This document shows positions 35,536 to 44,485 of a stretch of DNA of 64,000 nt, piece by piece; positions within the stretch are counted from its first letter, which is position 1, and each line of letters begins with the position of its first letter. The position numbers and the translations under genes are program-made. The DNA is from Hirsutella rhossiliensis (lineage: Eukaryota; Ascomycota; Sordariomycetes; Hypocreales; Ophiocordycipitaceae): NCBI RefSeq assembly GCF_020360975.1, contig NW_025408687.1, forward strand, positions 1 through 64,000, read 5' to 3'. Below the pieces are notes generated by a model. The model worked only from the letters and a program-made list of their open reading frames with translations. It made no database searches and was not told where the DNA came from.

Positions 35536-35838
35536 TGTAGAAGCGTCATCACCCACCACCCACGACGCCCGCACACTTGCGCACTCACACGCACACAAGA
35601 GAGCAGTCTAAACTCTCGCCTGACTCGACCGCCCGAAGCTGGACCGGCCATCCTCCTACATACGCACACCGTCCAGTCCAGAACTGTACAATATCACCGT
35701 CCTGTGCAGTAACCAAGGCACACCCACCCACCTTGCCTACCTTCTTATCAGCTGGCCGGCCATGTACCCGTCGTCGCCCTGCCTCGCCTCGCCTCGGCCC
35801 TAACAGGTAGCAATCCCCGAATGCTACGCCTAGAGCCC

Positions 35839-36877
35839 ATGGATCCGTTCTCGGACCCATCTCGGCCTGCCGTCGACGCGGCACCCACTGCTCCTGACCC
35901 GCCGACGAGTGTCACAGAAGCCATTGCAACGCCTGCAACCATCGCCACCACCGCCCACCTGGCCAGGTTCGAGTTCAGCGACCAGGGCACAAAGGTCCTC
36001 ATGGTCGAGTGGCATCCCGCCGTCGCTGCCGCTCCCGACCTCGATGCCGCCCCAGCCCCAGCTTCAGCTCAAACTTCAACTCCCGTCCCAGCCTCAGCCT
36101 TGGGGCCTGCTGCTTGGCAGGTTTCGTGGTCCGGAAAGTCTGCCACTACTATCATCCCCGCCCGCGACGCCGACGAGGACGAAGCCGGGCCCCGCCGCCG
36201 AGTCTACTTTCTCCTCCCCCCTGAAGCTCCCATCCCGCCGGCCGTCACCATTGCCCGCTCTGGTCGAACGAGCCTCACCGTCAAGCCGCTGCCCGCCATA
36301 TTCCCTCCCGGCTTCGACGCAGACGCCGGCGCCCGCGGCGTCCTCCATACCCTCTGGGCCACGAGGCGCCTGTCTGAGCTACAGCATGAGATAGATGCCG
36401 AGCTGAGGGCCAACGCCGAGAGTGTCGGTCTCGAGATGGTATTGGCCGAGAAGCAATGGATCCTCGACAACTTCCTGCGTGCGCGACCCCTCCCAGGGTC
36501 CCCACAGTTTTCATCTCCAGCCCACCGCCGACTCGGCGATAGGTTCAAGGGCCTCCGCCTGGCCACGTCTCCAGCTGAATTGGTAGTCGCCGGCTCGACA
36601 GGTGAATGCGCATTCCTCTCTCATACCCGTCACTTTTTTGTGCGCTGACGGCTCGCCAGCGGATGCTTTCACAATGACCAATCTCCCATCTGCCGGGTCC
36701 TCATATCAAGGAGGTGACGTAGCCATCTCGTCTTTCTTGGACATGTCGCGCCGCGACCAACACCATGGCTCAGTACCGGCCAAGACGAGTACACAGGATG
36801 GAGAGGATGACCTCTTCGCCTTGCCCTTGAGCCCTCGCAGCCCGGACATGAAGAAGAGCCCCTTTAGCGCCTTATAG
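35839..36877 (+). CDS. Unidentified fungal protein with helical middle region
   Basis: Two exons, 35839-36601 and 36660-36877, with a 58-nt intron (gtgaat to gccag), give 326 residues. The ATG at 35839 has the better context (cccATGGat); an in-frame ATG at 35821 would add six residues. The N-terminal ~130 residues are Ala/Pro/Thr-rich. A more conserved-looking part follows: FSDQGTKVLMVEWHP, RRRVYFLLPPEAPIPP, ARSGRTSLTVKPLPAIFPPG, then an amphipathic helix TRRLSELQHEIDAELRANAE and EKQWILDNFLRA. The C-terminus is polar with a Ser-Pro motif LPLSPRSPDMKKSPF, a plausible proline-directed kinase target. I do not recognise a family. The clean splice and continuous frame support a real gene. It converges on VPS37. 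Confidence 0.65.
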
Positions 36878-37448
36878 CGCCCACGGGACAGGGCTGGGCC
36901 AAATGAACGACATGGAGCGGAAGGCGCAGGCGAATGGCGCCTACGGTTATTCTCAGATGCACCTTGTTCCCCTAGGCACAGGAAATAAAGGTCGTCTGTC
37001 CAGCGGCTTGAGTAGAGTGACTGTCTCTTATCAGATTACTCTTGCACCGTCCCAGTCTGATACTTCACAAGGCGAGCCTAGCCAAGCTTGGTGTGCGATG
37101 AATGAGGACAGGAGGGGGACTGTCTCTTGCCGTGTCGTGTCTTTGGGTATATTGACTCACAACTAGAATCAGGTCATGCGTCATGAACTCGTCGCGCGAC
37201 CCGTACATCGGTGACATGCTCGTTCAGCCCATGGTTGGTGCCGTGGCTATGAACTCCTCGTATCTCCCCATCATGGTGTTTTGCATGTGCTCGTACGACT
37301 GTGCGCTCTCTCACGTACTCAAAGGGCGTTGGCTCGTCTGTCTGTAGAGCCGCAGCAGCGTCAGCGCATTCTCTCGTCTCGCTTCGAGCCCCTGCGTTTT
37401 TTTCGCCGGGGTCCTCGCAGTTCGCCGTGCTCCTACTGCGTGCAATGG
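36878..37448. other. Intergenic, converging 3' ends
   Basis: 571 bases between the stop codons of the upstream gene and VPS37. Short frames only; no motif seen. Confidence 0.5.
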
Positions 37449-38346
37449 CTATCTCCAGCCACCAACTCGGCCTTCGTCCCATCTCTCCTTGCGCTCCTGG
37501 CGTAGGTATAGCTGAACCTTAGCTTCTCGATATCTGCGGACCCAATCGGCCACCTCGCGCTCCAAGGCGGGCTCGCCCTCGCTGTCGAGGAAGCTCTCCT
37601 CCATGGCGTGGCAGACGGCGCTCTGCTCCTGGACACCCTGGGCGAGGCGCTGGTAGAGCGAGGCGGGGGAAAAGGGCGCAAGGGCGTGATCCATGTCGGA
37701 CTGCCGCTGGCGCCACTGACGCTCGAGAGCATGGGTGGCGAGCAGCCGGGCCTGCGTGGCCTCGCGCTGGCGCGACAGGCTCGAGGCCTGGGCCGTCAGC
37801 TGGGCGGCCAGCTGGGCGTTGTGGGCGAGGACCTGCGACAGGGCGGTGTGCGAGGCTGCGAGGGTCGGGTGGGCCGTCTGCGGAGCATGGGTGAGGGCGA
37901 TGAGGAGGGCGGGGGAGCTGAGGAGGGCGGCGAGGTCTTGGGTGCTGTGGTTTGGACGGGATGACATCAGCGTTGCCGCCGCCGCCGCTGCTTCTACGCG
38001 CATGGCTGTGTCCCTGTACGCTCGCGCCGTTCCTTCCTAGAAGAAAAGGGGGGAGGGGGGAGGGGGGAGGGGCTATGCAAGCTCACGATTTATCCTGCAA
38101 CAGGGCGGGCAGCCAGTTATCCCCCGGATCGGGCCCAATCTCGGCTTGCGGGAGCGCATTCGCGGCAGCAGACTGCACGTCGCCGAGACCGCCTCCTTGA
38201 TCGTAGTCGGCGGCGGCAGTCGGCGGCGGCGGCGGCGGCACGAGGCCGGACGGCGTGCCCATGCGGCTGGCGTCGTGGCTGCCGGGCTTCGGGGGCGGCG
38301 CAGGGGGTGTGGCTGCGGGGCCGTCGGTGGGGAGGGCCGTTGCCAT
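37449..38346 (-). CDS. vps37: ESCRT-I subunit VPS37 (Mod_r domain)
   Basis: VPS37 is a core subunit of ESCRT-I, which sorts ubiquitinated membrane proteins into multivesicular bodies. Two exons, 38087-38346 and 37449-37944, join across a 142-nt intron (gtgagc to ccacag) to give 251 residues. The N-terminus is Pro-rich (PPPPPPTAAADYDQGGG). The splice joins NWLPALLQDKS directly to TQDLAALLSSPALL, the conserved start of the Mod_r domain. The rest is a long helical hairpin (HTALSQVLAHNAQLAAQL, LATHALERQWRQRQSDMDHA, LAPFSPASLYQRLAQGVQEQ) ending with the family-type VADWVRRYREAKVQLYLR. The intron carries an unusual run of G on the plus strand. The frame is intact. Confidence 0.88.
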
Positions 38347-38900
38347 TCTGTTGCGCTGCCGCGGTGGAGAGACGGGGTGTTTTCGGGGAGGAAGAGCGCG
38401 CGCGATAAATTGTCGAGGGATAAGGGAAGACGCGATGGTTGGAGGAGGAGAGGGTGATGGTGGGTTGGTGAAGTCGAGGTGAGGGAGGTCAAGGCGAGTG
38501 TGGCGGTGGATACTCCCACGCGGTGTGATCTCACCTAACCCAAGCTTAGGTAAGGCGGCAGCTCTCGACTCAGCGCGGAGAGGAGGGCTTCTTGAGATCA
38601 TCCAAGCACGGCATACGGATAAGTTAGAGCGTCTTGGCGGCGTTTCCATCGTCAACGAGACCTAACAACTCGTTACACCCTCCGCGCTACCCTCTCATGG
38701 CCTGAATCTCTCGTTGCAAACACACCCTTCCATCCGATACTCCGTGACTTTGCTGCTTGCCTTGGAGGGGTATATCTCTTCTTCACTTGGCCTCTCTGAC
38801 TTCGAGGAAGCACCAAGCACACCAGCAACGCGCCCATCGCCATCAACCGCCTTCCACCCCCTCACCAATGATCTTCGTACAGTATCCCCTCCTCTCCGTC
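38347..38900. other. Intergenic, VPS37 promoter and NUP84 3' end
   Basis: 554 bases with no supported gene. Open frames on both strands are short and Arg/Ser/Pro-rich. Confidence 0.5.
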
Positions 38901-41809
38901 TCATTGCTTGACGGTCCAAAGGTCGCGCGACCACCCCGTCTCCCGCAGCTTCTTGCTGCTCGAACCGGTCGCCCCCTTGTTCCCCTTTGCCGTGGCCAGC
39001 GCCTTGCTGCACGCCGTAAATGCCTCGACCAGCTCCCTCATCCGCTTCGCCTCGACAAACGCCGTCGCCAAGTTCGACTCGCGCTCGGCGACAGTGCCCG
39101 CCAGCTCCATGCACTCCAGCAGGTTGTCCCGGGAGAGCCCGTTGCCCGCGTAGTGCAGGCCGCTCACAAATGCCAGGATCGCTTCAGGCAAATAGACCTG
39201 CCGTAGCTCGCGGAGCTCCTTGTCACCCCCTGACTCGGTGTCAGCAGCTTTTTCGACGGCGCATCCGCGTGTGGTGACAGCCAACGTACCCTCAATGCTC
39301 GTCAGCAGCCAGCTGCCCAGCAGCGGCTGCATCCGATCCTTCATGACTTTGACTGCATCGCCGACCCCGCTCCAGAACGTGCGGTCTCCTGGTGGCGCCC
39401 TGTACTCGTCAGTCTCGTTCTCTTTGCCCCGCAGGAGAAATACATACTCTTTGGAAAGCCTCATCAGGGAGCCCATAGTTTCCAGGCTGTCGAGCGCCCG
39501 TGCCAGATGCTCCAGCTCACGGTAGTTTCGCGCATCGGTCATGACTTGCTCCGGCACTGCGCTAGCGATGCCGCTTTGGTCGAGCTGCTGAGCCCAAAAG
39601 TCGACGTCGTCGAACACCCCGAGGTCGACCTCCTGCTCGCTGACGTTTTGCAAGATCGCGTCAAACTGCACTCGCTCCATGAGTCTCCGAGCCGCGAGCA
39701 GATGCGTGTTTCCTGTCGGTGCGTCAGCCCAGGCCTGATGCGCGATCTCCCAGCAACAACGCCTCGAGTGACTTACTGAAGAAAAACTTGTATACTTGAA
39801 CGCCAATACGCAAGACTTCGGGCCAAGCAACCTGGACCTGCAGGAGCCACTCCAACGACCGGATGACGTGCTCGTCCTTTGCTGAAATAACGGCATCATC
39901 GTCGCCGAAGAAGTCGGCTTTGATACCACGCCCATGCCGAACTGTAGGTGGGCCCTCCCCTATGATACTAAACGACTCCTTCGCAGTGAACGTGTCGTTG
40001 GTGTGATCGAGCTTGTCAAACACTAGCTTCGCCAATGTTTCCACAAACTTTAGAACGTCTATGCCGACCCTCTTGATGAGCTTGAGCTGCGTCATGCGCC
40101 TATCGGCGTTTTGTTCATGGATCATATTCCAGCTCAGAACCTCGTACTGGCGCGGGGACCGCAGTATTGAGCAGTACAGAGGGATCAGCTCTTTCAGATT
40201 GGCACGTGCCAAGTAATCCGTGTATCCGGCGATAATGCTCTCCTGGCCAGAGCGCCAGTGAGATGTTGTGAGTTGATCCTGCACCTTGCCCTCCAGGGCG
40301 TCGAACTGGCGCAGCAGAGCTATGAGCACATATATATGGCATGCTATGCGAAGACCTTCGTGCTGTTCGAGGCCGAAAAACTTGTGGCGGACAAGATCTC
40401 CCTTGTCGTTGAGGAAATTCCACGCGGTAGGATGTATCGAGGGAAGCAGCAAAGACGGCTCGTCCTTGTTTGCGTCTTCAGTCAGCACGAGCGCTTGCTC
40501 GTATAGATGACGGTCGATATCTCTCGCGATGAGGAAGCTTGAAGTGCCTTGTTTGGCTCCAGCGCCTCGTCCCTGGTGCTCTTCTGGGATTCCAGCGTCG
40601 TCACCAGCCGCTTCTCAACACCTTCCAGTTCGCCGTGAAACTGAATAGCATCAAAGGACGGAAAGGACTGGGCCAAGACGGACACCGTGTCGGGCGGAGA
40701 TTGGCTCAGCAAATGTGAATCGATCTGGGTTCGCAAGAGGCGTTGTAGTTGGCAAACAGGAAGTCGTCCCAACTCTTGGCCACCTTTTCGACGCTCGCAA
40801 TGTCTCCCGACAGCAAGCCGTACACGGCCCGCTCGTAGTCGTCGGAGCCGCCGCCCCGGGCCAAGCTGAGGCACATGCGGCGCCACAGCACAAGAGACGC
40901 CGGAGGGGCGTCTGCCATGATTTCCTTGCCATCAGCAGGGAGCAGCATTCCCGACATGGAAATCGCCCTCCACATCTCGGTGCGTTCTTGGCACCATTCG
41001 CGTATGGTCTGCAGGCTGCTGCCCCGACGAAGATGCTCAAAGCAGCCCAGCCATATCGCCCGCTCAAAGTATTCGTCTTGTGGCTCGAGTTTGCGGCCTT
41101 GACGCGTACCTGCGTCAGGGTCCAACTGTGTGACAAGCGGCGCTCCATCCGAGTTGAGGTGGGACGTGGTAACGCTTGGGGACTGTCGATCCAACAGATG
41201 TGGCCAAGCCGTCATGCTCTTTCTGAGTTTGATTTTGGAGCGGGTATGAAGCCACCCGTGGGCAATGATGTCTCCCCTGTCGGCATTTTGTTGCAGTTCG
41301 CGCGCCAACTCGTCAATGTCGGGGCCGGACGCGGCGTTTGTCTGCAGCCACTGGAGGACAGCGCGGCGCTCTTTGAGTATAGGATCCGTGTCGACCAAGT
41401 CGTGCAGCGCCTTCTTTTTCGCCGTGAAGAGAGACGACGTCGGCTGGGCTTCGGCAGATCTCAGCGGGAGGAGCCGACGGACAAGATCCCATGTTTGAAT
41501 CTCCCTTTCCAGTTGCCTCATCTCGTTGAGCACCATCGGGTCTGGCTTGGCGGCGTCGCTGTCGTCCACGTCCATGTCGACGTCTTCGTTTCCATCGCGC
41601 ATGCGTTTCGGCCGTTTCTGTATCAGCCGCCGGATCGCGTTCTCGTGATACTTTCGTGGAAGATCTAGAACCCGCTCTCTCTTCTCGGACAAGCTCAGCC
41701 CGGGTGCAAGACAATTGTCGAGAGCATTTGCGAACTCTTCGACGTGGGGCCCGGGCTGGATGCCCTTGATCTGCTTCTCATCCTCCTTTGGTTCCATCTC
41801 CGTGGCCAA
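38901..41809 (-). CDS. nup84: Nucleoporin NUP84/Nup107
   Basis: NUP84/Nup107 is an alpha-solenoid scaffold subunit of the Y-shaped Nup84 complex of the nuclear pore. The start at 41809 reads MATEMEPKEDEKQIKG. Conserved parts include HGWLHTRSKIKLRKSMTAWP (about 41260-41200), YFERAIWLGCFEHLRRGSSL, ADAPPASLVLWRRMCLSLAR and YERAVYGLLSGD. A long C-terminal helical block follows, with IHPTAWNFLNDKGDLVRHKF, GIRACHI-like helices and LEWLLQVQVAWPEVLRIGVQ. An intron at 39713-39776 (gtaagt to cgacag) joins VYKFFF to NTHLLAARRLMERVQ. Frame changes are needed near 40737 and 40556; both sides match the family pattern. The stop is at 38901. It diverges from the CMC4 side by about 0.65 kb. Confidence 0.87.
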
Positions 41810-42457
41810 GGGTCAATGTCGGAGACAGGAAGTAGGGCGTGCGTCGAATGCCCAGGTGCCTCGTAGCGAGGCGGGTTTGCTAGCCTTGACTTGGGCGCGG
41901 GCTGCAGGCCCTCCGCAAGCCCCACCACCGGCCAGTTTGGGCCGGTTTCACAGCGAATACGATGGAGGCAAGTGTTGTATTTTCGAGTAAGAGCTTCGAT
42001 TAATCGCCGTCCTCGCTTGGTTGCAAGTCTGGGGTGTGTGCAAGACTTTGTTTTGCTGCGCGATCGAGCTTTGGCAGAGACCAGGGTACAAAGGTACCTA
42101 CCCACCTGCACGGATATTTCCACGGCGGTGGGAAAACTGCGATAGGTATCTACAAGGGACATGGGCTAAGATATGCAACAAAGCGACACACAGCAAATGA
42201 TGGATTTACTGCAATTTTCTTGCTCTTCGCCGTCTCCTTCCTCCTTTCTCCTTCATCAATGTCAACGGCATTCATATTAGAGTCTCGGAACAAGACCCTT
42301 CACTGCTTGTTCAGGTCCCAAGAGGATCTCTCGCGCGCTCAATGATCGCCTAGAAGCACACCGACGCTCTTCACACAAGTTGCCTGAGTTTACGCAATGC
42401 CGGCGGACGCAACATACGACGAGCGTTAAATTCCATGATGACATGTGGCGCCTCTCG
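41810..42457. other. Intergenic, NUP84 promoter and CMC4 3' end
   Basis: Contains one ggtacctaccc patch at 42094-42104. A 155-codon minus-strand frame overlapping the NUP84 start is not protein-like and is probably leader sequence. Confidence 0.45.
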
Positions 42458-42820
42458 CTATCTGGCCTCGGTCTGCTGCTGCTTAAGCTTGAGGCGCAGG
42501 AGGCTAGGCTGGGGACAGCTGGGGCTCTTTGCGTCGTCGCCGTAGCGCTGGTAGAAGGCCTGGCAGCACTCGTAGAGGGCCTTGACGGCGTCCTGACACT
42601 TGGCCTCGCTGTAGTTGTTGCGGGCCAGGCAGTCTGGTTGGTCCTTGGGTGAGTATGTATGCCGACAGTCTTGATGACGAGAGTCCAAGGAGCAAGCGTA
42701 CCCTGGATTGCGCACTGAGGTTCCGCACACGTCAGGTGGAATATTCCAAAGCAGGCCGGTGCAGGTAAGACGGGCACTCACGGCGCGCGGGTGGCAAGGC
42801 GGCTTGGCCTCTACATCACT
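42458..42820 (-). CDS. cmc4: Twin CX9C mitochondrial protein CMC4, four-exon gene with 13-nt microexon (start unresolved)
   Basis: CMC4 is a small mitochondrial intermembrane-space protein imported and oxidised by the MIA40 relay. Exons supported by phase and homology are 42782-42820, 42702-42714 (13 nt) and 42458-42633. Joined they read SDVEAKPPCHPRACAIQDCL at the front, then NNYSEAKCQDAVKALYECC, then GDDAKSPSCPQPSLLRLKLK. This reproduces the C-X4-C, CX9C and C-terminal PxLLxLKxKQ pattern of the family. Introns are 42715-42781 (gtgagt to cctcag) and 42634-42701 (gtacgc to accag). The initiator must lie upstream of 42820: an in-frame stop precedes the exon, so an additional first exon is expected; an ATG near 42895 followed by gtttga is only a weak candidate. 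The protein is about 76 residues, close to yeast CMC4 (73). Confidence 0.82.
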   Translation of the reverse strand, partial: SDVEAKPPCHPRAVSARLTCTGLLWNIPPDVCGTSVRNPGYACSLDSRHQDCRHTYSPKDQPDCLARNNYSEAKCQDAVKALYECCQAFYQRYGDDAKSPSCPQPSLLRLKLKQQQTEAR

Positions 42821-43760
42821 CTGCAGAGAATTCGTTGGCTATCGGGACGACGGGTCAATACGAAGGCCTCGCCGGGGGATGGAAGCGTCAAACCATGCTT
42901 GAGATCGGACCTCGTTTGCGTCCAGCAAGTTACAGTTCGATCAGGTTGGCAAACAGGCCGGCAAGTCGCGCAGGCGAATCGGAAAGAGGCGTGACGGGAG
43001 GGATGGAGAGGGGGAGCACAGTCGATGATGGGCCAGAATACACCCGCACGGGTACGAAGTAGAACAGCAGTACTTGCTCCGAGGTAGCTTCTCAGGCAGA
43101 GACATGAACATGTACAGGCCGGCGGGTAGGAGAGGTGTCCATTACCGAGTTAAGCGCCGGCGTTTGCTGTAGAGGCGCCCGGCAAGTGCAGCACCCAGAT
43201 CTGGCCATCTTGAAGCCTCCCTCGAGATGTCATTATGAGTTTTCAACGCCAGGCAGCAACTGTGTTTGTGCCCGCTCGCGATTGCCGTGGATTGGCCGAG
43301 CACTTCTGTGTACGTACCTCCTCCGGTCCATATGTGCAAAGATACTTGAAGATACAGTGTTTTGGCAGCTGCTCCAACCATCAGAAGCTTCCGAACACGC
43401 AACTAGCTTTTCCGGAAGCACGTGCTCTGGACAAACATCCCATCAGTAAAGGCATGGGGCTTCCAGCAGCTGCGGGCCAACCGTAAGCAGAGCGCCCCAC
43501 CTTTGGTTTTGCCTCCCACCTCTGCCTCGCCCAACGACAGACATCTCGTGCTTCATCATCATCATTCACTTTCACCACGCGCCAGCCGCTGCTTTCCTCC
43601 CAACCCTCGCCTCCTCCCGCGCACACCGCATCGCACCGCGTACAGATTGCGCCATCATCTTCAATCTCCACGCACCCCTGCTCCCCGCCACGGCGGCCAT
43701 CGAGATAGAAGCGCCACCGACCGAGGCAACGCGAGAAGGCTATCGAAAAGAACCGCCATC
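42821..43760. other. Intergenic, CMC4 first exon (unresolved) and SUMO promoter/leader
   Basis: The CMC4 start should lie in the first ~100 bases. The last ~250 bases before the SUMO ATG are C-rich with pyrimidine runs (cctctgcctcgcc, ccacgcgccag), as in fungal 5' leaders. No other gene is supported. Confidence 0.45.
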
Positions 43761-44161
43761 ATGTCCGCCGAAAATGATGCCAACACCTCCCCCGACCAGC
43801 AGGAGGCGGCTCCTAGCGAGCACCTCAACATAAAAGTTACCGACAACAACAACGAGGTTTTCTTCAAGATCAAGCGGAGCACCAAGCTCGAAAAGCTCAT
43901 GAACGCTTTCTGCGAACGGCAGGGCAAAAACATCAACTCGGTTCGCTTCCTCTTCGAGGGCGCGCGTGTCCAACCTACAGACACGCCCGACACTGTATGC
44001 TCTCCTCCCGTCCGCCATCACTGGCGGGCCCCCTCGTCTGCATGCCTTGACCGCCATCGATGCTAATGCTCCCAACTTTTTGACAGCTTGAAATGCAAGA
44101 CGGGGACACGCTAGAGGTCCATCAAGAGCAAGTCGGTGGAGGCCGCTTGACCACGTTGTAG
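43761..44161 (+). CDS. smt3: SUMO (ubiquitin-like modifier, SMT3)
   Basis: SUMO is conjugated to lysines of target proteins, mainly nuclear. Exons 43761-43994 and 44087-44161 flank a 92-nt intron (gtatgc to ttgacag, branch gctaatg) and give 102 residues. After a flexible acidic N-terminus the fold reads HLNIKVTDNNNEVFFKIKRS, TKLEKLMNAFCERQGKNINS, VRFLFEGARVQPTDTPDT and LEMQDGDTLEVHQEQVGGG. The mature C-terminal Gly-Gly is followed by a short extension GRLTTL or RLTTL that a ULP/SENP protease would remove before conjugation. Start: the ATG at 43761 in context catcATGtc is the first in frame. No frame break. It converges on the LIM-domain gene. Confidence 0.95.
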
Positions 44162-44485
44162 GAGGGAGCAGTCCGGGCACACAGGCGTTAGGCGGGGACG
44201 ATGATACGACGGCGCTCTTCTCGCGTGGCCAATGGCGGCTGGATTTGATTGTGTATTTCGGAATCAAGGTCAACAAGGAGGCGACATTCTGCGCATAGTC
44301 CGCCCAAGACGATTCTCACGGTGTTCAAGGTTTCATCTGCGCCTCGCGTCACGCTATTGTCTTCACACCCCCGTCCGTAGTCGTCGATCATTCATTGCTT
44401 TCGTATTCACATGGACCTTGCGCCTATCTATCCCTCCCGATCATAATTCGTACACTCACAAAGGCTCTAACACCTAGTCCTCAGC

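Larger units (their letters stand above)
30828..35838. other. 5-kb gene-poor region
   Basis: No open frame here has domain content or the codon character of neighbours. The first ~900 bases upstream of the F-box gene are Pro/Ser/Arg-coding only by composition and probably form its promoter and leader. The remainder holds several islands of a TACCTAGGTA-type motif (31757-31850, 33189-33209, 33413-33439, 33751-33768), a CAAG microsatellite and a CAT/CAC microsatellite. Non-coding RNAs or fast-evolving small secreted proteins cannot be excluded from sequence alone. Confidence 0.5.

Noticed and set aside
40715..41668. 317-codon plus-strand frame
   Set aside because: Exactly antisense to NUP84 exon 1, which has clear family similarity.
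41695..42162. 155-codon minus-strand frame overlapping the NUP84 start
   Set aside because: Out of frame with NUP84 and not conserved-looking; likely leader DNA.
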